Assembly: GCA_003523085.1 (NCBI GenBank)
Contig: DPHD01000052.1
Coordinates: forward strand, 6,952 to 26,793
Direction of reading: 5' to 3'
DNA from: Oceanospirillaceae bacterium
GTDB lineage: Bacteria > Pseudomonadota > Gammaproteobacteria > Pseudomonadales > Balneatricaceae
Length of the DNA: 19,842 nucleotides
The position numbers were made by a program, and so were the translations under genes. The number at the start of each line of letters is the position of its first letter. The stretch's first letter is position 1. The notes under the pieces were generated by a model. It was not told where the DNA came from. It saw only the letters and a list, made by a program, of their open reading frames with translations, and ran no database searches. Of the stretch, positions 13,391-19,842 are shown in pieces.

Positions 13391-15976
13391 ATGCGTTTTG
13401 AAAAACTTACCAGCCGTTTACAAGAAGCCATGGGCGAAGCCCAGTCTTTGGCGCTTTCACTAGATCATCAATTTATAGAGCCAGAGCATATGCTCAGCGC
13501 CTTGTTACAGCAGCAAGGTGGTTCGGCACAATCCTTGTTAGTTCAAGCTGGGGCAGATATGCCCATGTTGCAAACTAAACTTAGTCAGCGACTAAATGGC
13601 ATGGCCAAGGTGGCAAACGATAGCGGCGATGTGCATTTTGGTAATGGTTTGGCGCGCCTGTTTAATGTTGCAGAAAAGGCTGCAGGTAAGTTAGGTGACC
13701 AATTTATTTCTAGTGAGCAGCTAATAATAGCGCTGGTTAGAGATACCAGCGGTGTAGGTGGCTTGCTGCGTAACGCGGGTGTAAAAACCGACAAACTGAC
13801 CCAAGCCATTGATAAGTTACGCGGTGGTGAGCAAGTCAACAGCCAAGGTGCAGAAGAAGAGCGCCAAGCGTTAGATAAATTTACCATCGACCTTACCCAA
13901 CGAGCAGAGCAAGGTAAGTTGGATCCTGTGATTGGCCGAGATGATGAAATTCGCCGAGCTATTCAGGTGTTGCAACGCCGCACTAAAAATAACCCAGTAA
14001 TGATTGGCGAGCCTGGCGTGGGTAAAACCGCCATTGTAGAAGGCCTGGCGCAGCGTATTGTGAATGGTGAAGTGCCCGAAGGTTTGTTGGGAAAGCAAGT
14101 GTTGTCGTTAGATATGGGCGCGCTCATTGCGGGGGCTAAGTTCCGTGGTGAATTTGAAGAACGCCTCAAAAGTGTATTGAACGAACTAAGCAAGCAAGAT
14201 GGTAACGTCATTTTATTTATCGACGAAATCCACACCATGGTGGGGGCTGGTAAAGGCGAAGGTGCAATGGACGCGGGCAATATGCTTAAGCCTGCCCTAG
14301 CCCGTGGCGAGTTGCATTGTTTGGGCGCAACCACCCTCGATGAATACCGTAAGTACATTGAAAAAGATGCAGCCCTAGAGCGCCGTTTCCAAAAGGTATT
14401 TGTAGGTGAGCCCACAGAACAAGCCACCATTGCCATTTTACGTGGACTTAAAGAGCGCTATGAATTACACCATGGGGTGGATATTACGGATTCGGCCATT
14501 ATCGCCGCCGCACGACTATCGCAGCGTTATATTACCGACCGCCAGTTGCCGGATAAAGCCATTGATTTGATCGACGAGGCCGGTAGCCGTATTCGCATGG
14601 AAATGGACTCTAAGCCAGAAGTGATGGACAAGTTAGAGCGGCATGTAATTCAACTAAAAATTGAACGGCAAGCCTTGAGCAAAGAAAAGGATAAGGCGGC
14701 TGCGGCGCGGTTAAAAGATCTAGAGCGTGAACTGGCCCAAACAGAAAAAGAATTTGCTGATTTGCTGGAGGTTTGGAAGGCAGAAAAAGCATCGGTGCAT
14801 GGGGTTCAGCAATTTAAAGAAGACTTAGAGCTGGCACGGCAAGAGCTCGAAGTGGCTCGCCGTAATAGTGACTTAGGTCGCATGTCTGAGCTGCAGTATG
14901 GCCGCATTCCGGATCTAGAAAAACAATTAGAAGCAGCCCACGAAACAGAAGATGTTGAAACCACCTTGTTACGTAGCAAAGTCGGCGAAGAAGAAATTGC
15001 CGAAGTGGTGAGTATGTGGACCGGTATTCCCGTAAGCCGCATGTTGGCGGGCGAGCGCGAGAAGCTGCTAAACATGGAAGCAGTATTGCATGATCAGGTC
15101 ATTGGTCAGGCCGAAGCCGTGTCTTCCGTATCGAATGCTGTGCGTCGTTCACGGTCTGGTCTGGCAGACCCCAATCGACCTAATGGCTCTTTCCTTTTCC
15201 TTGGCCCCACGGGTGTGGGTAAAACCGAGCTGTGCAAGTCGTTGGCTACTTTTTTGTTTGATACAGAAGAAGCCATGGTGCGTATCGATATGTCTGAGTT
15301 TATGGAAAAACATTCCGTAGCTCGATTAATTGGAGCACCACCGGGTTATGTGGGGTACGAAGAAGGGGGCTATCTCACCGAAGCCGTTCGCCGCCGTCCT
15401 TATGCTGTGCTGCTGTTGGACGAAGTGGAAAAAGCCCACCCAGACGTATTCAATATTTTGTTACAAGTATTGGAAGATGGTCGGTTAACCGATGGCCAAG
15501 GCCGTACGGTGGATTTTCGTAATACGGTGATCGTTATGACCTCTAATATGGGGTCTGATGTGATTCAAACTATGACCGATGAAAGTCAGTATGAGGCAAT
15601 GCGTACACAGGTGTTGGACATTGTTGGTGCGCATTTTAGGCCGGAACTACTTAACCGTATTGATGAACTGGTGGTGTTTCACCCGTTAGCTAAGGATCAC
15701 GTTCGACAAATTGCCGACATTCAGTTATTACGTTTGCAAGAGCGTCTAGGACAGCATGATTTGAGTTTGCAACTCACGGATGCCGCGACAGATTTGTTGG
15801 TAGAAGAAGGGTTTGACCCAGTCTATGGCGCAAGGCCGCTTAAGCGAGCGATTCAGCGTAATTTGGAGAACCCATTAGCGCAAGAGCTGTTGGCTGGCCA
15901 TTATGTGCCGGGGCAGATCATACTGTGTGATGTTGATGACGCCAAACTCACGTTTGGCGTGGCGGACAAACACTAG
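13391..15976 (+). CDS. clpB: ATP-dependent disaggregase ClpB (Hsp100)
   Basis: Hexameric AAA+ chaperone that threads aggregated proteins through its pore in cooperation with DnaK. The 861 residues (E. coli 857) contain the N-domain (1-~145), first AAA+ module with Walker A GEPGVGKT (206-213), Walker B ILFIDEIH and the pore-loop region, a charged coiled-coil middle domain (about 405-525), and the second AAA+ module with Walker A GPTGVGKT (605-612), LLLDEVEKAHPDV and GARPLKRAIQ near the end. Numbering of both Walker lysines (212, 611) equals that of E. coli. GAGG lies seven bases before the ATG. The codon at 149, a GTG internal start in E. coli, is GTC here, so the short isoform would not arise at that site. 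Expression is expected to be heat-induced from the sigma-32 promoter; no terminator is evident downstream. Confidence 0.98.
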   Translation: MRFEKLTSRLQEAMGEAQSLALSLDHQFIEPEHMLSALLQQQGGSAQSLLVQAGADMPMLQTKLSQRLNGMAKVANDSGDVHFGNGLARLFNVAEKAAGKLGDQFISSEQLIIALVRDTSGVGGLLRNAGVKTDKLTQAIDKLRGGEQVNSQGAEEERQALDKFTIDLTQRAEQGKLDPVIGRDDEIRRAIQVLQRRTKNNPVMIGEPGVGKTAIVEGLAQRIVNGEVPEGLLGKQVLSLDMGALIAGAKFRGEFEERLKSVLNELSKQDGNVILFIDEIHTMVGAGKGEGAMDAGNMLKPALARGELHCLGATTLDEYRKYIEKDAALERRFQKVFVGEPTEQATIAILRGLKERYELHHGVDITDSAIIAAARLSQRYITDRQLPDKAIDLIDEAGSRIRMEMDSKPEVMDKLERHVIQLKIERQALSKEKDKAAAARLKDLERELAQTEKEFADLLEVWKAEKASVHGVQQFKEDLELARQELEVARRNSDLGRMSELQYGRIPDLEKQLEAAHETEDVETTLLRSKVGEEEIAEVVSMWTGIPVSRMLAGEREKLLNMEAVLHDQVIGQAEAVSSVSNAVRRSRSGLADPNRPNGSFLFLGPTGVGKTELCKSLATFLFDTEEAMVRIDMSEFMEKHSVARLIGAPPGYVGYEEGGYLTEAVRRRPYAVLLLDEVEKAHPDVFNILLQVLEDGRLTDGQGRTVDFRNTVIVMTSNMGSDVIQTMTDESQYEAMRTQVLDIVGAHFRPELLNRIDELVVFHPLAKDHVRQIADIQLLRLQERLGQHDLSLQLTDAATDLLVEEGFDPVYGARPLKRAIQRNLENPLAQELLAGHYVPGQIILCDVDDAKLTFGVADKH

Positions 15977-16012
15977 TTGGGTATTTGTCGTCTATAGCCT
16001 AGCCGGTGCTCA

Positions 16013-16279
16013 TTAATACATGGCTTTCTCATCACGTACGACTTCGCGTAAGGCTTCCAAAAACAACTTGTCGGCATCGCTGTGTTGTGCAGGTATTTTG
16101 ACATTTGTAGAATCTGCAATTTTTTGAGCTATTTTTTGGTCGGCATGATCTTCGTCAATCAATTCACGGGTAATGGCTAAAGATTGTGGAATAATCTCTG
16201 GCTCTACTAAGATTTTTTTAAGAAAAATTCGCAGCTCTTCAATGACGCGATCGCGGTTTCGTAACTCTAAACTAGACAT
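16013..16279 (-). CDS. Small charged protein of unknown function
   Basis: I do not recognise this family. The 88-residue product is highly charged, has no cysteine or tryptophan, no signal peptide and no membrane segment. It looks mostly alpha-helical: an N-terminal helix (NRDRVIEELRIFLKKILVEP), a middle section rich in Ile, Asp and Lys (ITRELIDEDHADQKIAQKI) and a C-terminal helix (DADKLFLEALREVVRDEKAM). I take it as real because GAGG sits seven bases before the ATG and an extended -10 promoter lies upstream. It is convergent with clpB (36 bases between stop codons) and divergent from ilvI; there is no sign that it is co-regulated with either. No transfer signature is visible. Confidence 0.65.
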   Translation of the reverse strand: MSSLELRNRDRVIEELRIFLKKILVEPEIIPQSLAITRELIDEDHADQKIAQKIADSTNVKIPAQHSDADKLFLEALREVVRDEKAMY

Positions 16280-16320
16280 GGGGTACCCTCAAACTTAAAA
16301 CGTTTTGCTATATGCTGATC

Positions 16321-16351
16321 ACTATAACACCAAACCTTTGAATCAGGTTTG
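16321..16351 (-). promoter_or_regulatory. Extended -10 promoter and inverted repeat upstream of the small unknown gene
   Basis: On the minus strand TGT-TATAGT (16321-16329) forms an extended -10 element about 42 bases before the ATG. Immediately upstream, in the -35 zone, is a 7-bp perfect inverted repeat CAAACCT / AGGTTTG with a seven-base spacer (16331-16351). Such a position suits an operator, but no known regulator site is recognised. Confidence 0.4.
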
Positions 16352-16381
16352 AAAAAGTGGCCAATAATTTACTCAAATAGT

Positions 16382-16718
16382 TGGTATATTCACCCCTGTT
16401 TTACGCCTAAGCCCTTGAATTAAGGGCCTTGGCATGTAAAAATTATTGCTTTAGGTTGATGCACATGTCGCACAGGTGATCCCTGGCGTTTGTGATACGG
16501 TAAGCAGTACCCTTTCGCTTGTCTGCCCTGAGTTCTATGCACGTTGCAACCCGACAATGCTGGAACTTTGAGCGTCACCAATTTAGGCACACTCGTGCCT
16601 ACGCGATATTGCGGTCTGGCTACAAGCGCTGCCCGCAAACCATCGATGGTTACATGAGAAAAATCTCAGACAAAAAATAACGGCCGCTGCTTTTAAAGTA
16701 GGGCGAGAGGATATTACA
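16382..16718 (+). ncRNA. Long hairpin-rich leader of ilvI, candidate cis-regulatory RNA
   Basis: The 439 bases between the small unknown gene and ilvI hold no convincing long gene. An extended -10 (TG-G-TATATT, 16382-16390) would start a leader of about 320 nt; a second candidate is TTGAAT (16415-16420) with AAAAAT 17 bases on. Inverted repeats follow one another: GCCCTT/AAGGGC (16411-16427), TAGGCAC-ACTC-GTGCCTA (16584-16601), TTGCGG/CCGCAA (16609-16638), AACCATC/GATGGTT (16638-16651) and TGAGA/TCTCA (16655-16668). No hairpin followed by a T-run lies before ilvI, so a simple attenuator is not evident. Structured leaders upstream of acetolactate synthase genes have been described bioinformatically in marine gammaproteobacteria (ilvB-OMG motif); I cannot check membership. 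Very small frames exist in the leader, none with a run of Ile, Leu or Val codons. Confidence 0.45.
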
Positions 16719-18440
16719 GTGGAAATGCTTTCCGGCGCAGAAATGGTGATCCGTAGTTTACAGGATCAAAAAATAGAATATATATACGGCTACCCCGGTG
16801 GTTCTGTATTACATATATACGATGCCTTGGCTCAACAAGATCAAGTAAAACACATTCTAGTTCGTCACGAACAAGCTGCTACCCATATGGCCGACGCTTA
16901 CGCGCGTGCATCGGGTAAGCCGGGTGTAGTGCTGGTGACGTCTGGCCCAGGTGCTACCAACGCAGTCACTGGTATTGCTACCGCCTTTATGGATTCTATT
17001 CCAATGGTGGTGATTTGTGGTCAGGTACCCAGTACGTTGATTGGCGAAGATGCGTTCCAAGAAACCGACATGATGGGTGTTTCTCGCCCGGTGGTTAAGC
17101 ACAACTTTGCGGTTAAGCACCCGTCAGAAATTCCGATGTTGATTAAAAAGGCGTTCTACATTGCGAGTAGTGGTCGCCCCGGGCCGGTGGTTATTGATAT
17201 TCCTAAGGATATGACCACACCAACGGATAAATTCGAATACGTCTACCCTGAATCAGTGTCAATGCGCTCTTATAACCCTGCCACCCGTGGCCACAGTGGG
17301 CAAATTAAAAAAGCGGTTGAGTTGTTGTTGGCCGCATGTCGTCCAGTGATCCTTGTGGGCGGTGGTGCGGTAGGTGGTAAAGCCACAGCCGAAGCCACTG
17401 AATTGGCCAAAACCCTAAACTTCCCAGTAAGTAATACATTGATGGGCTTGGGTGGTTACCCCTCAACCGATCGACAGTGGTTGGGTATGCCGGGTATGCA
17501 CGGCACCTACGAAGCTAACATGGCATTGCATAGTTCAGATTTGATTTTGAGCATCGGTGCTCGTTTTGATGATCGAGTCACTAATGCCACAGAAAAGTTC
17601 TGCCCAACGGCTAAGATTATTCATATTGATATCGACCCGTCGTCGATCTCTAAAACCATTGCGGCCGACGTGCCGATTGTTGGCCCAGCCAAAAGTGTAC
17701 TGATCGAAATGTTGGCGCTATTAGCAAAGGCTGGCAAGCAGCCAGATGCTGATGCGTTATCCAGTTGGTGGAGTCAAATTGATCAATGGCGCGAGCGCCA
17801 TGGTGGCCGCTACGAACGTAACGAAGGCGGCATGTTAAAGCCGCAGCAAGTTGTTGAGGCTTTGTACCAAGTCACTAAGGGTGACGCATACGTTTGTTCC
17901 GACGTGGGCCAGCACCAGATGTTTGCCGCGCAATATTACAAATTTGATAAACCTAACCGTTGGATTAACTCTGGTGGCCTAGGCACCATGGGTTTTGGTT
18001 TTCCAGCAGCCATGGGTGTGAAGCTGCACTACCCAGACGCCGAAGTGGTGTGTATTACCGGTGAAGGTAGTTTTCAGATGAACTTGCAAGAATTTTCCAC
18101 CTGTAGCCAGTACGGCATACCGGTTAAAATTGTCTGCTTAAACAACCACTCTCTAGGTATGGTGCGTCAGTGGCAGGATATGAACTACGAAAGTCGTCAT
18201 TCTCAGTCCTACATGCAGTCATTGCCTGATTTTCATAAGCTCACCGATGCTTATGGTCACAAGGCGATTACGGTAAAGACAGAAGCAGAATTAATTCCAG
18301 CGCTAGAAGAGGCGTTTGCCCTCAAAGATGAATTGGTGTTTCTCGATATTCACGTTGATCCAACGGAGCACGTGTATCCGATGTTGGTGCCTAAGGCCTC
18401 AATGCGTGATATGTGGTTGAATAAGACGGAGAGAACTTAA
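16719..18440 (+). CDS. ilvI: Acetolactate synthase (acetohydroxyacid synthase) large subunit, IlvI type
   Basis: Catalytic subunit of the thiamine-diphosphate enzyme that starts valine, leucine and isoleucine synthesis from pyruvate or 2-ketobutyrate. The 573 residues resemble Pseudomonas and E. coli IlvI throughout. Seen: YGYPGGSVLHIYDAL, VRHEQAATHMADAYARASG with catalytic E51, SGPGATNAVTGIATA, the FAD-binding middle domain (GGYPSTDRQWLGMPGMHGTY, GARFDDRVTN) and the ThDP motif GEGS (448-451) to NN (475-476). The start is a GTG: AGAGGA lies seven bases before it and MEMLSGAEMVIR equals the family N-terminus, whereas the ATG two codons later would be 13 bases from that site. It overlaps ilvH by one base (TAATG). 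Regulation probably acts through the long leader. Confidence 0.97.
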   Translation: MEMLSGAEMVIRSLQDQKIEYIYGYPGGSVLHIYDALAQQDQVKHILVRHEQAATHMADAYARASGKPGVVLVTSGPGATNAVTGIATAFMDSIPMVVICGQVPSTLIGEDAFQETDMMGVSRPVVKHNFAVKHPSEIPMLIKKAFYIASSGRPGPVVIDIPKDMTTPTDKFEYVYPESVSMRSYNPATRGHSGQIKKAVELLLAACRPVILVGGGAVGGKATAEATELAKTLNFPVSNTLMGLGGYPSTDRQWLGMPGMHGTYEANMALHSSDLILSIGARFDDRVTNATEKFCPTAKIIHIDIDPSSISKTIAADVPIVGPAKSVLIEMLALLAKAGKQPDADALSSWWSQIDQWRERHGGRYERNEGGMLKPQQVVEALYQVTKGDAYVCSDVGQHQMFAAQYYKFDKPNRWINSGGLGTMGFGFPAAMGVKLHYPDAEVVCITGEGSFQMNLQEFSTCSQYGIPVKIVCLNNHSLGMVRQWQDMNYESRHSQSYMQSLPDFHKLTDAYGHKAITVKTEAELIPALEEAFALKDELVFLDIHVDPTEHVYPMLVPKASMRDMWLNKTERT

Positions 18441-18931
18441 TGAGACACATTATTGCAGTGTTGTTAGAAAACGAAGCCGGTGCATTGTCTCGGGTTGTAG
18501 GTTTGTTCTCGCAGCGTAATTTCAACATCGAAACCTTGAACGTGGCACCTACGGAAGACCCTACTTTGTCTCGCCTCACGGTGACGACTTCAGGTAGCGA
18601 TCGTGTGATTGAGCAAATCACCAAGCAGCTAAATAAGTTGATTGAAGTGGTAAAGTTGGTTGATCTAACTGAAGGCGAGCATATCGAGCGTGAAATGATG
18701 TTGATTAAGCTTAAAGCGACGGGCCAGCATCGTGACGAAGTAAAGCGTACAGTAGATATTTTTCGTGGCCAGATCGTCGACGTTTCCAGTAGTATTTACA
18801 CAGTGCAGCTGGCCGGTGATCAAGGTAAGTTGGATGCCTTTATTGCAGCCATTGGCGAAACCTACGTATTGGAAACCGTACGTACGGGAGTGTCGGGGAT
18901 TGCTCGAGGCGACAAAGTGCTGAGCATTTAG
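18440..18931 (+). CDS. ilvH: Acetolactate synthase small (regulatory) subunit
   Basis: Activates the large subunit and confers valine feedback inhibition. The 163 residues (E. coli IlvH 163) have an N-terminal ACT domain, HIIAVLLENEAGALSRVVGL, FNIETLNVAPTEDPTLSRLTV, and the C-terminal ALS_ss domain with REMMLIKLKATG, FRGQIVDVSS, YTVQLAG and GVSGIARGDK. Residues whose substitution makes E. coli IlvH valine-resistant are conserved (N11, G14, S17, N29, A36), so the enzyme is predicted to be valine-sensitive. GGAGAG lies six bases before the ATG, which shares an A with the ilvI stop. An intrinsic terminator follows; ilvC, which follows ilvH in many relatives, is not here. Confidence 0.97.
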   Translation: MRHIIAVLLENEAGALSRVVGLFSQRNFNIETLNVAPTEDPTLSRLTVTTSGSDRVIEQITKQLNKLIEVVKLVDLTEGEHIEREMMLIKLKATGQHRDEVKRTVDIFRGQIVDVSSSIYTVQLAGDQGKLDAFIAAIGETYVLETVRTGVSGIARGDKVLSI

Positions 18932-18945
18932 TTTTATCATTAAGT

Positions 18946-18971
18946 AAAAGGCAGCTAAGGCTGCCTTTTTT
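18946..18971 (+). terminator. Intrinsic terminator after ilvIH
   Basis: GGCAGC-TAAG-GCTGCC with four As before and six Ts after forms a 10-bp stem with a T-tail, 14 bases past the ilvH stop. It separates ilvIH from pssA, so pssA needs its own promoter; the short gap (18972-19034) shows only a poor match (TTGTGG, 16 bases, TAGCGT). Confidence 0.93.
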
Positions 18972-19034
18972 GTTTCTGTATTGTGGTTTAGCCATGGTAA
19001 GCTAGCGTTAATTCATTCATAGAGCAGTAAATTC

Positions 19035-19796
19035 ATGACTCAAGATCCTTCAGAGCAGTCGAGTAACTCAGATCAGCAGGAAGAGACTGTGGTTAAGAAG
19101 CCGGCTAAGGGCGTTTACCTATTGCCTAATAGCTTTACTACTGCGTCATTGTTTTCTGGTTTTTACGCGGTTGTCTCGGGCATGAGTGGCGATTTTGAAA
19201 ACGCGGCGATTGCCATTTTCATTTCGATGATCCTGGATACGCTAGATGGCCGAGTGGCTCGTTTAACCAACACGTCCAGTAAGTTTGGCGCAGAATACGA
19301 TAGTCTGGCCGATGTGGTGGCTTTTGGTGTGGCGCCAGCTTTAGTGTTGTTTTCTTGGTCGTTACAAAGCCTAGGTAATTTTGGTTGGGTGGCTGCGTTT
19401 ATCTATGTGGCTGGTGGCGCTTTACGTTTGGCGCGCTTCAATGTGCAATTGGAAATTACCGACAGTAAGTACTTTATAGGTTTGCCGATACCTGCAGCCG
19501 CCGGTGTGATGGCGGGTATGCTGTGGACTGGTGTTGATTACGGTTTAGATGGTGTGCAATTAAGCTACATGGTTGCAATGGTTACTGCCGTATTAGGTGT
19601 CTTGATGGTAAGCAACTTCAAATACTATAGCTTTAAAGATCTAGACCTCAAAGGCAAAGTGCCGTTTGTGGCTCTGTTGGCCGTAGTCTTGGTATTTGCT
19701 ATCTACTCATTACAGCCGCCCATATTATTGGCGCTAACATTTCTTGCGTTTGCAGTATCTGGCCCTGTTTGTTGGGCGCTTAAGATTACCAAGTAG
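19035..19796 (+). CDS. pssA: CDP-diacylglycerol-serine O-phosphatidyltransferase (PssA, CDP-alcohol type)
   Basis: Inner-membrane enzyme making phosphatidylserine from CDP-diacylglycerol and serine, the precursor of phosphatidylethanolamine. The 253 residues begin with a ~25-residue acidic soluble tail and continue with several membrane helices. The CDP-alcohol phosphotransferase signature DG(x2)AR(x8)G(x3)D(x3)D is exact: D71-G72, A75-R76, G85, D89 and D93, preceded by D68. This is the integral-membrane type found in Pseudomonas and Bacillus, unlike the phospholipase-D-like PssA of E. coli. The PNSFTTASLFSGFYA stretch and GLPIPAAAG are typical. The ATG has a weak ribosome-binding site. ilvI-ilvH-(ilvC)-pssA neighbourhood is known in Pseudomonas. 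Confidence 0.94.
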   Translation: MTQDPSEQSSNSDQQEETVVKKPAKGVYLLPNSFTTASLFSGFYAVVSGMSGDFENAAIAIFISMILDTLDGRVARLTNTSSKFGAEYDSLADVVAFGVAPALVLFSWSLQSLGNFGWVAAFIYVAGGALRLARFNVQLEITDSKYFIGLPIPAAAGVMAGMLWTGVDYGLDGVQLSYMVAMVTAVLGVLMVSNFKYYSFKDLDLKGKVPFVALLAVVLVFAIYSLQPPILLALTFLAFAVSGPVCWALKITK

Positions 19797-19798
19797 TC

Positions 19799-19818
19799 TG
19801 CGCCACGCAAGTGGCGCA
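19799..19818 (+). terminator. Hairpin with GCAA tetraloop after pssA
   Basis: TGCGCCAC-GCAA-GTGGCGCA is a perfect 8-bp stem closed by a GNRA-type tetraloop, two bases past the pssA stop. The following bases are only moderately T-rich (CGTTGTTAGCCTTATTTT), so it may be a weak terminator or a 3'-end stabilising hairpin. Confidence 0.6.
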
Positions 19819-19842
19819 CGTTGTTAGCCTTATTTTCCCCTT

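Noticed and set aside
16420..16638. 72-codon minus-strand frame inside the ilvI leader
   Set aside because: Basic, low-plausibility sequence with no family resemblance, antisense to a region whose inverted repeats and position explain it better as leader RNA.
16391..16718. Classical leader-peptide attenuator for branched-chain amino acids
   Set aside because: No frame contains a run of Ile, Val or Leu codons and no GC hairpin with a T-run precedes ilvI.
1..19842. CRISPR array, tRNA, rRNA, insertion sequence or prophage
   Set aside because: No regularly spaced repeats, cloverleaf-like segments, transposase, integrase or phage structural genes were seen on either strand.

Overview
The window is a chromosomal segment of a gammaproteobacterium, almost entirely housekeeping genes. 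The proteins (MurJ, RibF, IleS, LspA, BamD, RluD, ClpB, IlvI/IlvH, PssA) read as orthologues of Escherichia coli and Pseudomonas proteins. From memory, the order rpsT-murJ-ribF-ileS-lspA-fkpB-minor pilins-bamD-rluD-pgeF-clpB is that of the Pseudomonas aeruginosa region from rpsT to clpB, with some genes missing. Intermediate base composition and Pseudomonas-like synteny suggest an aquatic Oceanospirillales/Cellvibrionales-type organism, but genus cannot be fixed from this sequence. There are no tRNAs, rRNAs, CRISPR arrays, insertion sequences or prophage genes.

Layout. 1-420: end of a ParD/ParE-like toxin-antitoxin pair whose toxin is cut short inside the rpsT terminator. 391-824: rpsT on the minus strand with its terminator and a strong sigma-70 promoter. 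956-7342: murJ (lipid II flippase), then ribF-ileS-lspA-fkpB, tightly packed. 7385-9565: five overlapping genes for type IV pilus minor pilins (FimT/GspH-like, PilV, PilW, a very short PilX-like protein, PilE-like). 9631-10476: nadE, convergent with bamD (10491-11348, minus). 11504-13233: rluD-pgeF, overlapping by one base. 13283-15976: clpB behind a near-consensus heat-shock (sigma-32) promoter. 16013-16279: an unrecognised 88-residue protein on the minus strand. 16382-16718: a long hairpin-rich leader before ilvI. 16719-18971: ilvI-ilvH with a classic intrinsic terminator. 19035-19818: pssA and a trailing hairpin.

How the genes work together. The first half concerns envelope and translation: MurJ exports lipid II, LspA trims lipoproteins (including BamD), BamD helps insert outer-membrane proteins, PgeF edits peptidoglycan precursors and PssA starts phosphatidylethanolamine synthesis. 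IleS and IlvI/IlvH use and make isoleucine. The minor pilins prime a type IV pilus whose other parts lie outside the window.

Most worth a second look: the roughly 320-nt ilvI leader; the reduced minor-pilin cluster (no pilY1, no ispH, a 72-residue PilX-like protein); the toxin remnant; loss of a CP1 cysteine pair in IleS; a GTC codon where E. coli clpB has its internal GTG start; and the unknown 88-residue gene. I found no clear undescribed multi-gene system.
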